From Phytopseudomonas daroniae (GTDB taxonomy: Bacteria > Pseudomonadota > Gammaproteobacteria > Pseudomonadales > Pseudomonadaceae), in the NCBI RefSeq assembly GCF_004327285.1, contig NZ_QJUI01000011.1, forward strand, positions 124,001-188,000: DNA of 64,000 bases, read 5' to 3'. Position numbers and translations under genes: made by a program. Positions 27,110-37,159 of the stretch are shown piece after piece. The notes under the pieces are model-generated. The model saw only the letters and a program-made list of their open reading frames with translations. It did no database searches and was not told the DNA's origin. Positions within the stretch are counted from its first letter, which is position 1; each line of letters begins with the position of its first letter.

Positions 27110-27139
27110 GGTACAGATCGCTCAGCGTGACGACACCCA
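27110..27139 (+). repeat. 30-base fragment matching alaC
   Basis: The sequence matches 29370-29399 inside alaC at 28 of 30 positions. It is joined directly to the second copy of the acnB 3' end, so the junction is a chimera of two genes. Confidence 0.75.
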
Positions 27140-27301
27140 GAGTACGCAGCGAATATCGACAGCATGGCTGCCATCTACCGCTACCTGAGCTTCGACCAGA
27201 TCGCCGAGTTCCGCGAAGCTGCGGCCAGCGCGAACATCCCGGTCGTTCAGGCTTAAGGCTTCACCCCCGTTGAAAGCCCCGCCTGGTGCGGTTTTTTATG
27301 G
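27140..27301 (+). repeat. Right, diverged copy of the acnB 3' end and terminator
   Basis: It encodes the same last residues as acnB (from [11 protein letters not shown] to IPVVQA) but lacks the codon corresponding to GAT at 14547-14549 and has six single-base differences over about 119 aligned bases, all silent, with TAA in place of TGA. The terminator-like hairpin after it has lost part of its right arm, but the TTTTTTATGG end is retained. Confidence 0.88.
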
Positions 27302-27389
27302 CCAGTCATCCCTGGTCGCCACCCTTGGGGCGTCGTAGAGATGCCCTGGCCGCCGCGATGAACAGCAATGCAGCCCCAGGGCCTCGAAA

Positions 27390-27776
27390 GAGGCACAGAA
27401 GAACCTGACGCTGGAGTTCTCCAGGCGTGCCCGAGGCGTGGCTATCTGGGCGGCGCTGGCCAGCCTGGGCCGCAATGGCCTGCGTGAGCTGATCGACCGA
27501 CATATTCGCCAGGCTGGATACCTGGCCGAGGCACTACGCACAGGCGGCTATCAGGTGCTCAACCGGGTACGCCTCAATCAGGTACTGGTACGCGCCGACT
27601 CCGACGAAGAAACCGCCGCGATCCTAGAAACGGCGCAGGCGTCAGGCGAAGTCTGGTTCGGCGCGACCATCTGGCAGGGCCGCCCGGCCTTTCGCCTGAG
27701 CGTCAGTTCCTGGCGCACCACGGATGGCGATATCGAAACCCTCATCGCCCTCCTGTTGCGCCTGAAAAATGCCTGA
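27390..27776 (+). pseudogene. Truncated PLP-dependent (aromatic-L-amino-acid type) decarboxylase, C-terminal part
   Basis: The frame shows LEFSRRARGVAIWAALASLG, VLNRVRLNQVLVRADSDEE, then VWFGATIWQGRPAFRLSVSSW ending LLLRLKNA, the C-terminal domain of group II pyridoxal-phosphate decarboxylases. The N-terminal 350 or so residues, including the catalytic lysine, are missing. It begins next to the acnB 3' repeat, so loss of the 5' part probably came with the same rearrangement. Confidence 0.8.
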
Positions 27777-27784
27777 GCGCCCGC

Positions 27785-28945
27785 TCACTGATCGGCCAGC
27801 ATCTGTTGGAGCAGCGTGAAAGACGCATCCACACGCGCTTCGAGCGGCACGTTCCGGTTGGCGAGAAAGACCAGGCCAATGTCCTCATCGGGGATGAAGG
27901 CGATATAGCCGCCAAAACCATTGGTCGAACCGGTCTTGCCGAACAGCACGCCATGCTCGGAGGTATCCCTGGCGCTCAAGCGGCTGGCCGGCTGACTGTC
28001 GAGGGCGAAGGCCGGTGCATTGCCGGCTAGAAGACGCTCGCGGGAAACAGGCCAGGGATAGCGTTCCCAGACCATGGCCTGGGTGAACTCTGATGTTCGG
28101 GTAATGCCCTGGTGCGTCGTCGCAATAGCAGCGGAAAGCTGCTCGGGTAACGCCACCGCGCCCAGGTTGATGTCGACGAAACGCAGCATGTCGTCGATAT
28201 TCGATTTCAAGCCGTAGGCTTCAGCATCGAGCATCCCCGGATTGACCCGGGTCGCCGTATTGTCCTCGCGCGCGTAGCCATAGGCGTAGCGCTTCATCTG
28301 CGTGGCAGGCACCTCGACATAGGTATCCTCAAGCGTCAGGGGCTGCAGCACGTTGTCGTGAAGCGCCTGGGCATAGGGCTGCCCGAATGCCCTGGCCGAA
28401 ATCCGCCCCAGCATGCCGATACTGACATTGGAGTAGGAACGTTCGTGGCCGATGCCTGCAACCGGCTCCCACTGCTTCAGCCAGGTCATCAGGCTGGCGT
28501 CGTCCCTGGCCTCATCCGGCGGCTGCAATGGCAGGCCGCTGCTCTGGTGGCTGGCGAGATCCATGAGGCTCAACGCGCCGAACGGGCGTCTGTCCAGTTC
28601 GGGGATATGCGCGGCCACCCTGTCATCGAGCGACAACAGTGAACGTTCCTGCGCAAGCGCCGCCAGGGTGGCGTTGAAGGTCTTGCTCATCGAGCCCAGC
28701 TCGAACAGCGTGTCGGACGAAACCGGAATGGCTGCCGCTCTGTCTGCCATGCCCTGGGTGTACACATGATGCTTGCCCTTCCAGGTTACGCCGACAGCCA
28801 GGCCCGGAACGTCGTACTTGGCCATCAGAGGCTTGAATACCTCAGCCGCCCGCGTCTGAAACGCCTGCTCCGACATGGCGACGGCCGGAAGCGAGGCGGC
28901 CAGGCTGGCGGTGAACAGGCCTATGGCGATATATCCATGATTCAT
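27785..28945 (-). CDS. Class C beta-lactamase family protein
   Basis: A 386-residue exported serine hydrolase with a signal peptide (to about residue 23, ending AVA). All three active-site motifs of class C beta-lactamases are present: S85-x-x-K88 in GSMSKTF, Y171-S-N173 and K337-T-G in FGKTGSTNGFGGYIAF. The length fits AmpC enzymes. Activity on cephalosporins is plausible, but related esterases share these motifs. No ampR gene is adjacent. It faces the truncated decarboxylase, 8 bases away. Confidence 0.88.
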   Translation of the reverse strand: MNHGYIAIGLFTASLAASLPAVAMSEQAFQTRAAEVFKPLMAKYDVPGLAVGVTWKGKHHVYTQGMADRAAAIPVSSDTLFELGSMSKTFNATLAALAQERSLLSLDDRVAAHIPELDRRPFGALSLMDLASHQSSGLPLQPPDEARDDASLMTWLKQWEPVAGIGHERSYSNVSIGMLGRISARAFGQPYAQALHDNVLQPLTLEDTYVEVPATQMKRYAYGYAREDNTATRVNPGMLDAEAYGLKSNIDDMLRFVDINLGAVALPEQLSAAIATTHQGITRTSEFTQAMVWERYPWPVSRERLLAGNAPAFALDSQPASRLSARDTSEHGVLFGKTGSTNGFGGYIAFIPDEDIGLVFLANRNVPLEARVDASFTLLQQMLADQ

Positions 28946-29199
28946 CTTCGTTGCGGCTCTCCGTTTCGTTGTGATGCGACACTCGCCTCCTCTCTGCTTA
29001 GTAGAGCCTGTTCAAAACGAGTGTCGGTGTTCGAGTCGAAGCCAAGGATATCGTTTCATGCCAAGCCATGGGCCACTGACGCAAACCTCGCACAGAGCCT
29101 CTCGACAAAGCCTGCGGCTGGCCTTATTGTCGCGCCAGGCCACCGCAGTGGCCTACGTCGCTCGGACGGTTCCGGGCGCTTACGTTCTTCGAGGAAAGC

Positions 29200-30444
29200 A
29201 TGGCTGACCAAGCTCCGCGCCGCTTTGCGCGCATCGATCGTCTCCCCCCTTACGTTTTCAACATCACCGCTGAACTGAAGATGGCCGCTCGCCGCCGTGG
29301 CGAGGACATCATCGACCTGAGCATGGGCAACCCCGATGGCGCGACGCCGCCGCATATCGTGGAAAAGCTGGTGCAGGTCGCTCAGCGTGACGACACCCAT
29401 GGTTACTCCACGTCCCGCGGTATCCCGCGCCTGCGCCGGGCGATCTCGCGCTGGTACCAGGATCGCTATCAGGTCGACATCGACCCGGAAAGCGAAGCCA
29501 TCGTCACCATCGGTTCCAAGGAAGGCCTGGCGCACCTGATGCTGGCCACCCTGGATCATGGCGATACCGTGCTGGTGCCCAACCCCAGCTACCCGATTCA
29601 TATCTACGGTGCGGTGATCGCCGGCGCCCAGGTGCGCTCGGTGCCGCTGGTGCCTGGCGTGGACTTCTTCATCGAGCTGGAGCGGGCGATCCGCGAGAGC
29701 ATTCCCAAGCCGAAGATGATGATCCTGGGCTTCCCTTCCAACCCCACCGCCCAGTGCGTGGAGCTGGATTTCTTCGAGCGCGTGGTGGCCCTGGCCAAGC
29801 AGTACAACGTGCTGGTGATCCACGACCTGGCGTATGCCGACATCGTCTACGACGGCTGGAAAGCCCCGTCGATCATGCAGGTGCCGGGCGCCAAGGACAT
29901 CGCCGTGGAGTTCTTCACCCTGTCCAAGAGCTACAACATGGCGGGCTGGCGGATCGGCTTCATGGTCGGCAACCCGGAGCTGGTCAACGCCTTGGGGCGG
30001 ATCAAGAGCTACCACGACTACGGCACCTTCACGCCGCTGCAGGTGGCGGCCATTGCCGCACTCGAAGGCGACCAGCAGTGCGTGCGCGACATCGCCGAAC
30101 AGTATCGTCAGCGCCGCAACGTGCTGGTCAAGGGCCTGCACGAACTGGGCTGGATGGTCGAGAACCCCAAGGCTTCGATGTACGTATGGGCGAAGATTCC
30201 CGACGCTTACGCCCACCTCGGTTCTCTGGAGTTCGCCAAGAAGCTGCTGGCCGAGGCCAAGGTCTGCGTGTCGCCGGGCATCGGTTTCGGCGATTACGGC
30301 GACGATCACGTGCGCTTCGCACTGATCGAAAATCAGGATCGTATCCGCCAGGCCGTACGCGGCATCAAGTCCATGTTCCGGGCCGACGGGCTGATCGAAG
30401 CGACACCCGCGAAGGCTCCGCGCAAGGCAGCTGACGCGTCCTGA
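29200..30444 (+). CDS. alaC: Alanine transaminase, AlaC type
   Basis: A 414-residue fold-type I aminotransferase. The PLP lysine is K243 in [15 protein letters not shown], with other family residues in [25 protein letters not shown] and [13 protein letters not shown]. AlaC-type enzymes transfer amino groups between alanine and 2-oxoglutarate. The start has GAGGAAAGC immediately upstream. A 30-base internal segment (29370-29399) is echoed at 27110, beside the right acnB repeat. Confidence 0.92.
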   Translation: MADQAPRRFARIDRLPPYVFNITAELKMAARRRGEDIIDLSMGNPDGATPPHIVEKLVQVAQRDDTHGYSTSRGIPRLRRAISRWYQDRYQVDIDPESEAIVTIGSKEGLAHLMLATLDHGDTVLVPNPSYPIHIYGAVIAGAQVRSVPLVPGVDFFIELERAIRESIPKPKMMILGFPSNPTAQCVELDFFERVVALAKQYNVLVIHDLAYADIVYDGWKAPSIMQVPGAKDIAVEFFTLSKSYNMAGWRIGFMVGNPELVNALGRIKSYHDYGTFTPLQVAAIAALEGDQQCVRDIAEQYRQRRNVLVKGLHELGWMVENPKASMYVWAKIPDAYAHLGSLEFAKKLLAEAKVCVSPGIGFGDYGDDHVRFALIENQDRIRQAVRGIKSMFRADGLIEATPAKAPRKAADAS

Positions 30445-30540
30445 GTGAAGTGGCGTGGCACGCGCCCGCGTGCCACGCCCGCCCGTCCATGCGAACAACT
30501 GGTTTATGATCGGCGCTCTGCATCCGCCACGATGAGCGCC

Positions 30541-31941
30541 ATGAACGACCTCGGCAATTACCCCTATGTCCGCCAGTTGGCCATCCACTCGCTGTTCGAG
30601 ATCTTCGAGCAGTCCAGCGAAGGCACCATCATCGTCGACCGTGAGGCGCGCATCGTGTGGATCAACGAGCGCTACGCCCAGCGCTTCGGTCTCGGGCATG
30701 CCAGCGAAGCCATCGGCAGACCCTGCGAAAGCGTGATTCCCGGCAGCCTGCTGCGTGATGTGGTGAAGAGCGGCCGGCCGATCCTGCTGGACATGATGGA
30801 CACCCCCCGGGAACCGCTGGTGGTCATGCGTCTGCCCATCCACGACGATGCCGGCGAGGTGATCGGCGCCATCGGTTTCGCCCTGTTCGAGGAACTGCAA
30901 TCGCTATCGCCGCTACTGGCCCGCTACCAGGCGATGCAGCAGGAGCTGGCCTCCACGCGCTCGCAACTCAAGTCCCGCCAGGCCAAGTACAGCTTCGCCC
31001 ATTTCATCGGCACCAGCGCCCGCAGCCTGGAGGTCAAGCGCCTGGCCCGACGCAGTGCGACCAGCGACTCGGCGGTATTGCTGCTGGGCGAAACCGGCAC
31101 CGGCAAGGAGCTGCTGGCCCACGCCATTCACAATGCCTCGCCTCGGGCCAGCAAACCCTTCGTCAGCCTGAACACGGCGGCGATCCCGGAAGCCCTGCTC
31201 GAAGCCGAGTTCTTCGGCACCGCCCCGGGCGCATTCACCGGCGCCGACCGCAAAGGGCGGGCTGGCAAGCTGCAGATCGCCCACGGCGGCACGCTGTTTC
31301 TCGACGAGATCGGCGATATGCCGCTACCGCTGCAGAGCAAATTGCTACGCGTGCTGCAGGAGAAGGAGTTCGAGCCGGTGGGCTCCAACGAGGTGCTGCG
31401 CAGCGATGTCCGGCTGATCGCCGCCACTTCCATCGATCTGGAAGCCGCGGTGCGGCGCGGCACGTTCCGCGCCGACCTGTACTACCGGCTCAACGTGCTG
31501 ACCATCGCCGTGCCACCGTTGCGCGAGCGGCTGGAAGATCTGCCGGCGCTGTGCGAAGCGATCTTCGATGCGCTGCAGGGGCGCCACGAACTGCACCCCG
31601 AGGCCATGGCACTGCTCTCTCGCCATGCCTGGCCCGGCAACGTTCGTGAGCTGCACAACGTGCTGGAGCGCGCCTGCCTGCTCAGCGATGAAACACTGCT
31701 CGATCGCGCTGCCGTGGCGGCGGCAATCGGCACGCTGCAGGCGTTACCCGAAGCAGGCGCTGTCGCTGCGGATGCCGGCCAGATCGAGGACTTCCATCAG
31801 GCCAGGGCCAACTTCGAGCGGGAACTGATCCGCAAGGCCCTGGCCGCTACCGCAGGGGATGTACCGCAGGCCGCACAATATCTGGGGCTGGGCCGCTCCA
31901 CCCTGTATCGGAAAATGCTGGAGCTCGGGCTTTCATCCTGA
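30541..31941 (+). CDS. hbcR: Sigma54-dependent activator of hydroxybutyrate catabolism
   Basis: A 466-residue enhancer-binding protein: an N-terminal PAS-like sensor domain (about residues 20-120, EIFEQSSEGTIIVDREARIVW), an AAA+ domain with Walker A GETGTGKE, the sigma54 contact loop GAFTGA, Walker B GGTLFLDEIGD and the arginine-finger region, and a C-terminal Fis-type helix-turn-helix (DVPQAAQYLGLGRSTLYRKM). It matches HbcR of P. aeruginosa in domain order and in its neighbours, a GntP permease and bdhA. An ATG 9 bases earlier (30532) is an alternative start. Confidence 0.88.
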   Translation: MNDLGNYPYVRQLAIHSLFEIFEQSSEGTIIVDREARIVWINERYAQRFGLGHASEAIGRPCESVIPGSLLRDVVKSGRPILLDMMDTPREPLVVMRLPIHDDAGEVIGAIGFALFEELQSLSPLLARYQAMQQELASTRSQLKSRQAKYSFAHFIGTSARSLEVKRLARRSATSDSAVLLLGETGTGKELLAHAIHNASPRASKPFVSLNTAAIPEALLEAEFFGTAPGAFTGADRKGRAGKLQIAHGGTLFLDEIGDMPLPLQSKLLRVLQEKEFEPVGSNEVLRSDVRLIAATSIDLEAAVRRGTFRADLYYRLNVLTIAVPPLRERLEDLPALCEAIFDALQGRHELHPEAMALLSRHAWPGNVRELHNVLERACLLSDETLLDRAAVAAAIGTLQALPEAGAVAADAGQIEDFHQARANFERELIRKALAATAGDVPQAAQYLGLGRSTLYRKMLELGLSS

Positions 31942-31950
31942 TTTCGGGAC
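31935..31950. promoter_or_regulatory. HbcR site 1 (16-bp palindrome)
   Basis: ATCCTGATTTCGGGAC, overlapping the hbcR stop codon. It shares the consensus RTCCYGWTTTCGGGAC with two further sites downstream. Confidence 0.6.
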
Positions 31951-31952
31951 TA

Positions 31953-31968
31953 ATCCTGTTTTCGGGAC
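31953..31968. promoter_or_regulatory. HbcR site 2 (16-bp palindrome)
   Basis: ATCCTGTTTTCGGGAC, exactly 18 bp centre-to-centre from site 1, allowing side-by-side binding. Confidence 0.6.
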
Positions 31969-31976
31969 AGGCACAT

Positions 31977-31997
31977 CAAGCCCGCTGTTGGGGCTTG
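31977..31997 (+). terminator. Hairpin after hbcR
   Basis: A perfect 7-bp stem CAAGCCC/GGGCTTG with 7-base loop, no T-run. It may help end the hbcR transcript. Confidence 0.35.
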
Positions 31998-32010
31998 AGG
32001 CTCGACTCGC

Positions 32011-32026
32011 GTCCCGAAATCGGGAC
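32011..32026. promoter_or_regulatory. HbcR site 3 (near-perfect 16-bp palindrome)
   Basis: GTCCCGAAATCGGGAC has exact 7-bp arms. Its reverse complement matches site 1 at 14 and site 2 at 13 of 16 positions. Its centre is about 97 bp upstream of the predicted transcription start. Confidence 0.65.
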
Positions 32027-32088
32027 CAGCAGAACATTACGAAATCAATAATCGAATAAAATCATTTAAATTCAACAAGTTATTAATA

Positions 32089-32104
32089 TGGCATAGATCT
32101 CGCT
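32089..32104 (+). promoter_or_regulatory. Sigma54 promoter of the hydroxybutyrate operon
   Basis: TGGCATAGATCTCGCT has the invariant GG and GC at the correct 10-base separation. The predicted start of transcription is near 32115, leaving about 115 untranslated bases before the permease. Confidence 0.7.
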
Positions 32105-32231
32105 ATGTATCTGGGGCGGGCCTTCCCCGCCGCCGACAACAAAAACAAAAGCGCCCACAGCGTCTGTGCGAGTTACTCGAAGGCTACGGCAGCCTCTCGA
32201 TTCGCCGTGCTGCAGGGTCAGGAGATAGTCG

Positions 32232-33623
32232 ATGAGTGTCATCATCGCCCTCGCTGCACTGGCTCTACTGATGCTGGCCGCCTACCGTGGCTACAGCGTC
32301 ATCCTCTTCGCTCCCATCGCCGCCCTCGGTGCCGTTCTGCTCACCGATCCCAGCGCCGTGGCGCCCGCGTTCACCGGGGTGTTCATGGAGAAGATGGTTG
32401 GCTTCATCAAACTCTATTTTCCGGTGTTCCTGCTCGGTGCCGTGTTCGGCAAGCTGATCGAGCTGTCCGGGTTCTCGCGCTCCATCGTGGCTGCCGCCAT
32501 CCGCCTGTTCGGTACTGGCCAGGCAATGCTGGTGATCGTGCTGGTCTGCGCCCTGCTCACTTACGGCGGCGTTTCGCTGTTCGTGGTGGTGTTCGCGGTC
32601 TACCCGTTCGCCGCCGAGATGTTTCGCCAGAGCAACATTCCCAAGCGGCTGATTCCGGCAACCATCGCCCTCGGCGCGTTCAGCTTCACCATGGATGCCC
32701 TGCCCGGCACACCGCAGATCCAGAACATCATCCCCACCACCTTCTTCAATACCACGGCCTGGGCCGCGCCCTGGCTGGGGCTGATCGGCAGCCTGTTCGT
32801 GCTTGGCATCGGCATGCTCTACCTGCGTCGGCAACTGGGCAAGGCCCTGCGCGCTGGCGAGGGTTATGGCACTGAGCTGCGCAACGAGCCGGAAACCCCG
32901 GACGACATCAAGCTGCCCAGCCCGTGGCTGGCCATCGCGCCACTGATTCTGGTGGGCGTGGCCAACCTGCTGTTCACCCACTGGATTCCCGAGTTCTATG
33001 GCAAGACCCACAGCCTGCAACTGGCCGGAATGGCAGAGCCGTTGCAGACCGACGTCAGCAAGCTGACCGCCATCTGGGCCGTGCAGGCGGCGTTGCTGCT
33101 GGGCATTGTGCTGGTGCTGATCAGCGCCTTCGGGGTGATTCGCGAGAAACTCGCCGAAGGCACCAAGAGCGCGGTGAGTGGCTCGCTGCTAGCCGCGATG
33201 AACACCGCCTCGGAGTACGGTTTCGGTGCGGTGATCGCGTCGCTGCCGGGCTTCCTGATCCTCGCCGACGCCCTCAAGGGCATCCCGGATCCGCTGGTCA
33301 ACGAAGCGGTGACCGTCACCCTGCTGGCCGGCATCACCGGGTCGGCGTCGGGTGGCATGAGCATCGCCCTGGCGGCCATGTCCGACAGTTTCATCGCCGC
33401 GGCCAACGCCGCCAACATCCCGCTGGAAGTCATGCACCGCGTCGCCTCCATGGCCAGCGGCGGCATGGACACCCTGCCCCACAACGGCGCTGTCATCACA
33501 CTGCTGGCGGTGACCGGGCTGACTCACCGCGAAGCCTACAAGGACATTTTCGGTATCACCATCATCAAGACCCTGGCGGTGTTTTTCGTGATCGGCGTCT
33601 TCTACAGCACCGGCATCGTCTAA
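32232..33623 (+). CDS. GntP-family permease, probable 3-hydroxybutyrate transporter
   Basis: A 463-residue polytopic membrane protein of the GntP/citrate-Mg-H+ symporter family with about 12 hydrophobic segments. Family residues seen are FPVFLLGAVFGKLIE, TYGGVSLFVVVFAVYPFA, SFTMDALPGTPQIQNIIPT and GSASGGMSIALAAM with GGMDTLPHNGAV near the end. The GntP family imports gluconate and other acids by proton symport. Here its place between hbcR and bdhA suggests D-3-hydroxybutyrate as cargo. AGGAG lies 8 bases before the ATG. It is the first gene of the sigma54-driven operon. Confidence 0.88.
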   Translation: MSVIIALAALALLMLAAYRGYSVILFAPIAALGAVLLTDPSAVAPAFTGVFMEKMVGFIKLYFPVFLLGAVFGKLIELSGFSRSIVAAAIRLFGTGQAMLVIVLVCALLTYGGVSLFVVVFAVYPFAAEMFRQSNIPKRLIPATIALGAFSFTMDALPGTPQIQNIIPTTFFNTTAWAAPWLGLIGSLFVLGIGMLYLRRQLGKALRAGEGYGTELRNEPETPDDIKLPSPWLAIAPLILVGVANLLFTHWIPEFYGKTHSLQLAGMAEPLQTDVSKLTAIWAVQAALLLGIVLVLISAFGVIREKLAEGTKSAVSGSLLAAMNTASEYGFGAVIASLPGFLILADALKGIPDPLVNEAVTVTLLAGITGSASGGMSIALAAMSDSFIAAANAANIPLEVMHRVASMASGGMDTLPHNGAVITLLAVTGLTHREAYKDIFGITIIKTLAVFFVIGVFYSTGIV

Positions 33624-33678
33624 TTTTATGAAGCGAGCGGCCTGTGGTATCGGGCCGCTCGCACGCAAGGAGTCCAGC

Positions 33679-34449
33679 ATGAATCTGAAAGGCAAGACTG
33701 CACTGGTCACCGGTTCCACCAGCGGCATAGGCCTGGGTATCGCCCTGGTATTGGCTGAAGCCGGCGCCGATCTGGTACTCAACGGCTTCGGCGATGCCCA
33801 GGCGGCCATCGATGCCGTGGCGGCGTTCGGCGGCAAGGTCGGCCACCACTCGGCGGACGTGTCAGCTCCGCAGCAGATCGAGGCGATGATCGCCTACACC
33901 GAGCAGGAGTTCGGCGCGGTCGATATCCTGGTCAATAACGCCGGCATCCAGCACGTGGCGCCGGTGGAAACCTTCGCCCCGGAACGCTGGGACGCGATCA
34001 TCGCCATCAATCTGTCGTCGGCCTTCCACACCACCCGGCTGACCCTACCCGGCATGCGTCAGCGCAACTGGGGACGCATCATCAATATCGCCTCTGCCCA
34101 CGGACTGGCGGCTTCACCCGGCAAGAGCGCCTATGTGGCAGCCAAGCACGGGCTGATCGGCCTGAGCAAATCCGTGGCGCTGGAAACCGCCACCACCGGT
34201 GTCACCTGCAACGCCATCTGCCCAGGCTGGGTACTGACGCCCCTGGTACAGGCACAGATCGATGCCCGCGCGGCCGAGAGCGGCGACAGCGAAGGCGAAC
34301 GGCGTAACCTGCTCGCAGAGAAACAGCCGTCGCTGGAGTTCGTGACGCCCAGACAGCTCGGTGAGTTGGCGCTGTTCCTGTGCAGCGATGCCGCTGCCCA
34401 GGTACGCGGCGCGGCCTGGAACATGGATGGCGGCTGGCTGGCACAATAG
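33679..34449 (+). CDS. bdhA: 3-hydroxybutyrate dehydrogenase
   Basis: A 256-residue classical short-chain dehydrogenase that oxidises D-3-hydroxybutyrate to acetoacetate with NAD+. The cofactor motif is TGSTSGIG (residues 11-18), followed by NNAG at 86-89, catalytic Ser139 in NIASAHG and Y152-x3-K156 in SAYVAAKHG. The C-terminus ends NMDGGWLAQ as in bacterial BdhA. AAGGAG precedes the ATG at 33679. It follows the permease by 55 bases and shares its operon. Confidence 0.93.
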   Translation: MNLKGKTALVTGSTSGIGLGIALVLAEAGADLVLNGFGDAQAAIDAVAAFGGKVGHHSADVSAPQQIEAMIAYTEQEFGAVDILVNNAGIQHVAPVETFAPERWDAIIAINLSSAFHTTRLTLPGMRQRNWGRIINIASAHGLAASPGKSAYVAAKHGLIGLSKSVALETATTGVTCNAICPGWVLTPLVQAQIDARAAESGDSEGERRNLLAEKQPSLEFVTPRQLGELALFLCSDAAAQVRGAAWNMDGGWLAQ

Positions 34450-34458
34450 ACGCAAACC

Positions 34459-34480
34459 GGCAGGGCTCAACGGCCCTGCC
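34459..34480 (+). terminator. Intercistronic hairpin
   Basis: GGCAGGGC/GCCCTGCC with a 6-base loop between bdhA and the ligase gene; no T-run. It may attenuate or protect the message rather than end it. Confidence 0.45.
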
Positions 34481-34509
34481 CACGAATAAAAAAGTGATGA
34501 GGTAACCCA

Positions 34510-36465
<1,956 letters not shown>

Positions 36466-36633
36466 TGGCATGAGCAGATGCTGCGATGCGTCGTCGTCCA
36501 CCACGCCTGCCATCCAGTGTCGCAACGACTAAGCAGAGTAACGGCCCGACAGCGTCCACGCACCGGCGTAACGATTTGCCGCGCCGCCGGGTTTATGCTG
36601 GACTGCCCTGCCAACCCTGCACGAGAACTGAGC

Positions 36634-37152
36634 ATGACTCCCTTTCAGGCGCTATTCGCCATTGGCGAACGCTTCGATGCCTTCGTCAGCCACGGATTGC
36701 CCGCCGAAATTGCCGCTGTGCAGACCGCACAGGGGCTGCTGAACGCCGAAGACGCCCTGAGCCCCAACACCTACCAGCGGCTAGAGGCCGTGGAAGGCCG
36801 CTATTACCTGCTGGCGGCTGCTGAGATGTGGTGCCCGGACTGCCAGCTCAACCTCACGGCGATGGATCACCTGCAGCGCTTGCAACCTCGCGTAGCACTG
36901 GCGATCGTATCCAAGGGCCGTGCCGAGCATGATCTGAAAGAGCGCCTGAACCTGGAACGTATCCCGATTCCGCTGGTAGTGGTACTGGACGAACGCTTCG
37001 AGCCGATCGGCCGCTTCGTCGAGCAGCCGCAGGCGGTCATTGCTGGCGGCGAGGCGATCAAACCTGACTACCGTGCCGGCCGTTACCTGGAGAGCACGCT
37101 GGATGATCTGCTGACGATCATCGAGGCACACGAGGGGCATACCCGCTCTTGA
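36634..37152 (+). CDS. Thioredoxin-family protein with CPDC motif
   Basis: A 172-residue cytoplasmic protein. The redox motif is C67-P-D-C70 in EMWCPDCQLN, with the cis-proline loop further on in RIPIPLVVVLDERFEPIG. The N-terminal 55 residues form a helical extension seen in this Bacillus YtpP-unlike, larger family. It probably reduces disulfides; no partner is evident. GAGAACTGAGC precedes the ATG at 36634. It ends 7 bases from the convergent DJ-1 gene. Confidence 0.82.
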   Translation: MTPFQALFAIGERFDAFVSHGLPAEIAAVQTAQGLLNAEDALSPNTYQRLEAVEGRYYLLAAAEMWCPDCQLNLTAMDHLQRLQPRVALAIVSKGRAEHDLKERLNLERIPIPLVVVLDERFEPIGRFVEQPQAVIAGGEAIKPDYRAGRYLESTLDDLLTIIEAHEGHTRS

Positions 37153-37159
37153 GTGACCA

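Larger units (their letters stand above)
14688..27139. other. Accessory segment between acnB 3'-end repeats
   Basis: About 12.45 kb carrying HupE, DUF3500, esterase, RND efflux and two-component genes. No integrase, transposase or tRNA lies inside. Its genes look richer in G+C than flanking genes. The first 240 bases hold no gene I can support. The term island is an inference from the flanking repeats and content. Confidence 0.6.

Noticed and set aside
14688..27139. Integrase, transposase or inverted-repeat ends for the accessory segment
   Set aside because: None could be found in any frame; the segment is called from the acnB repeats and gene content alone.
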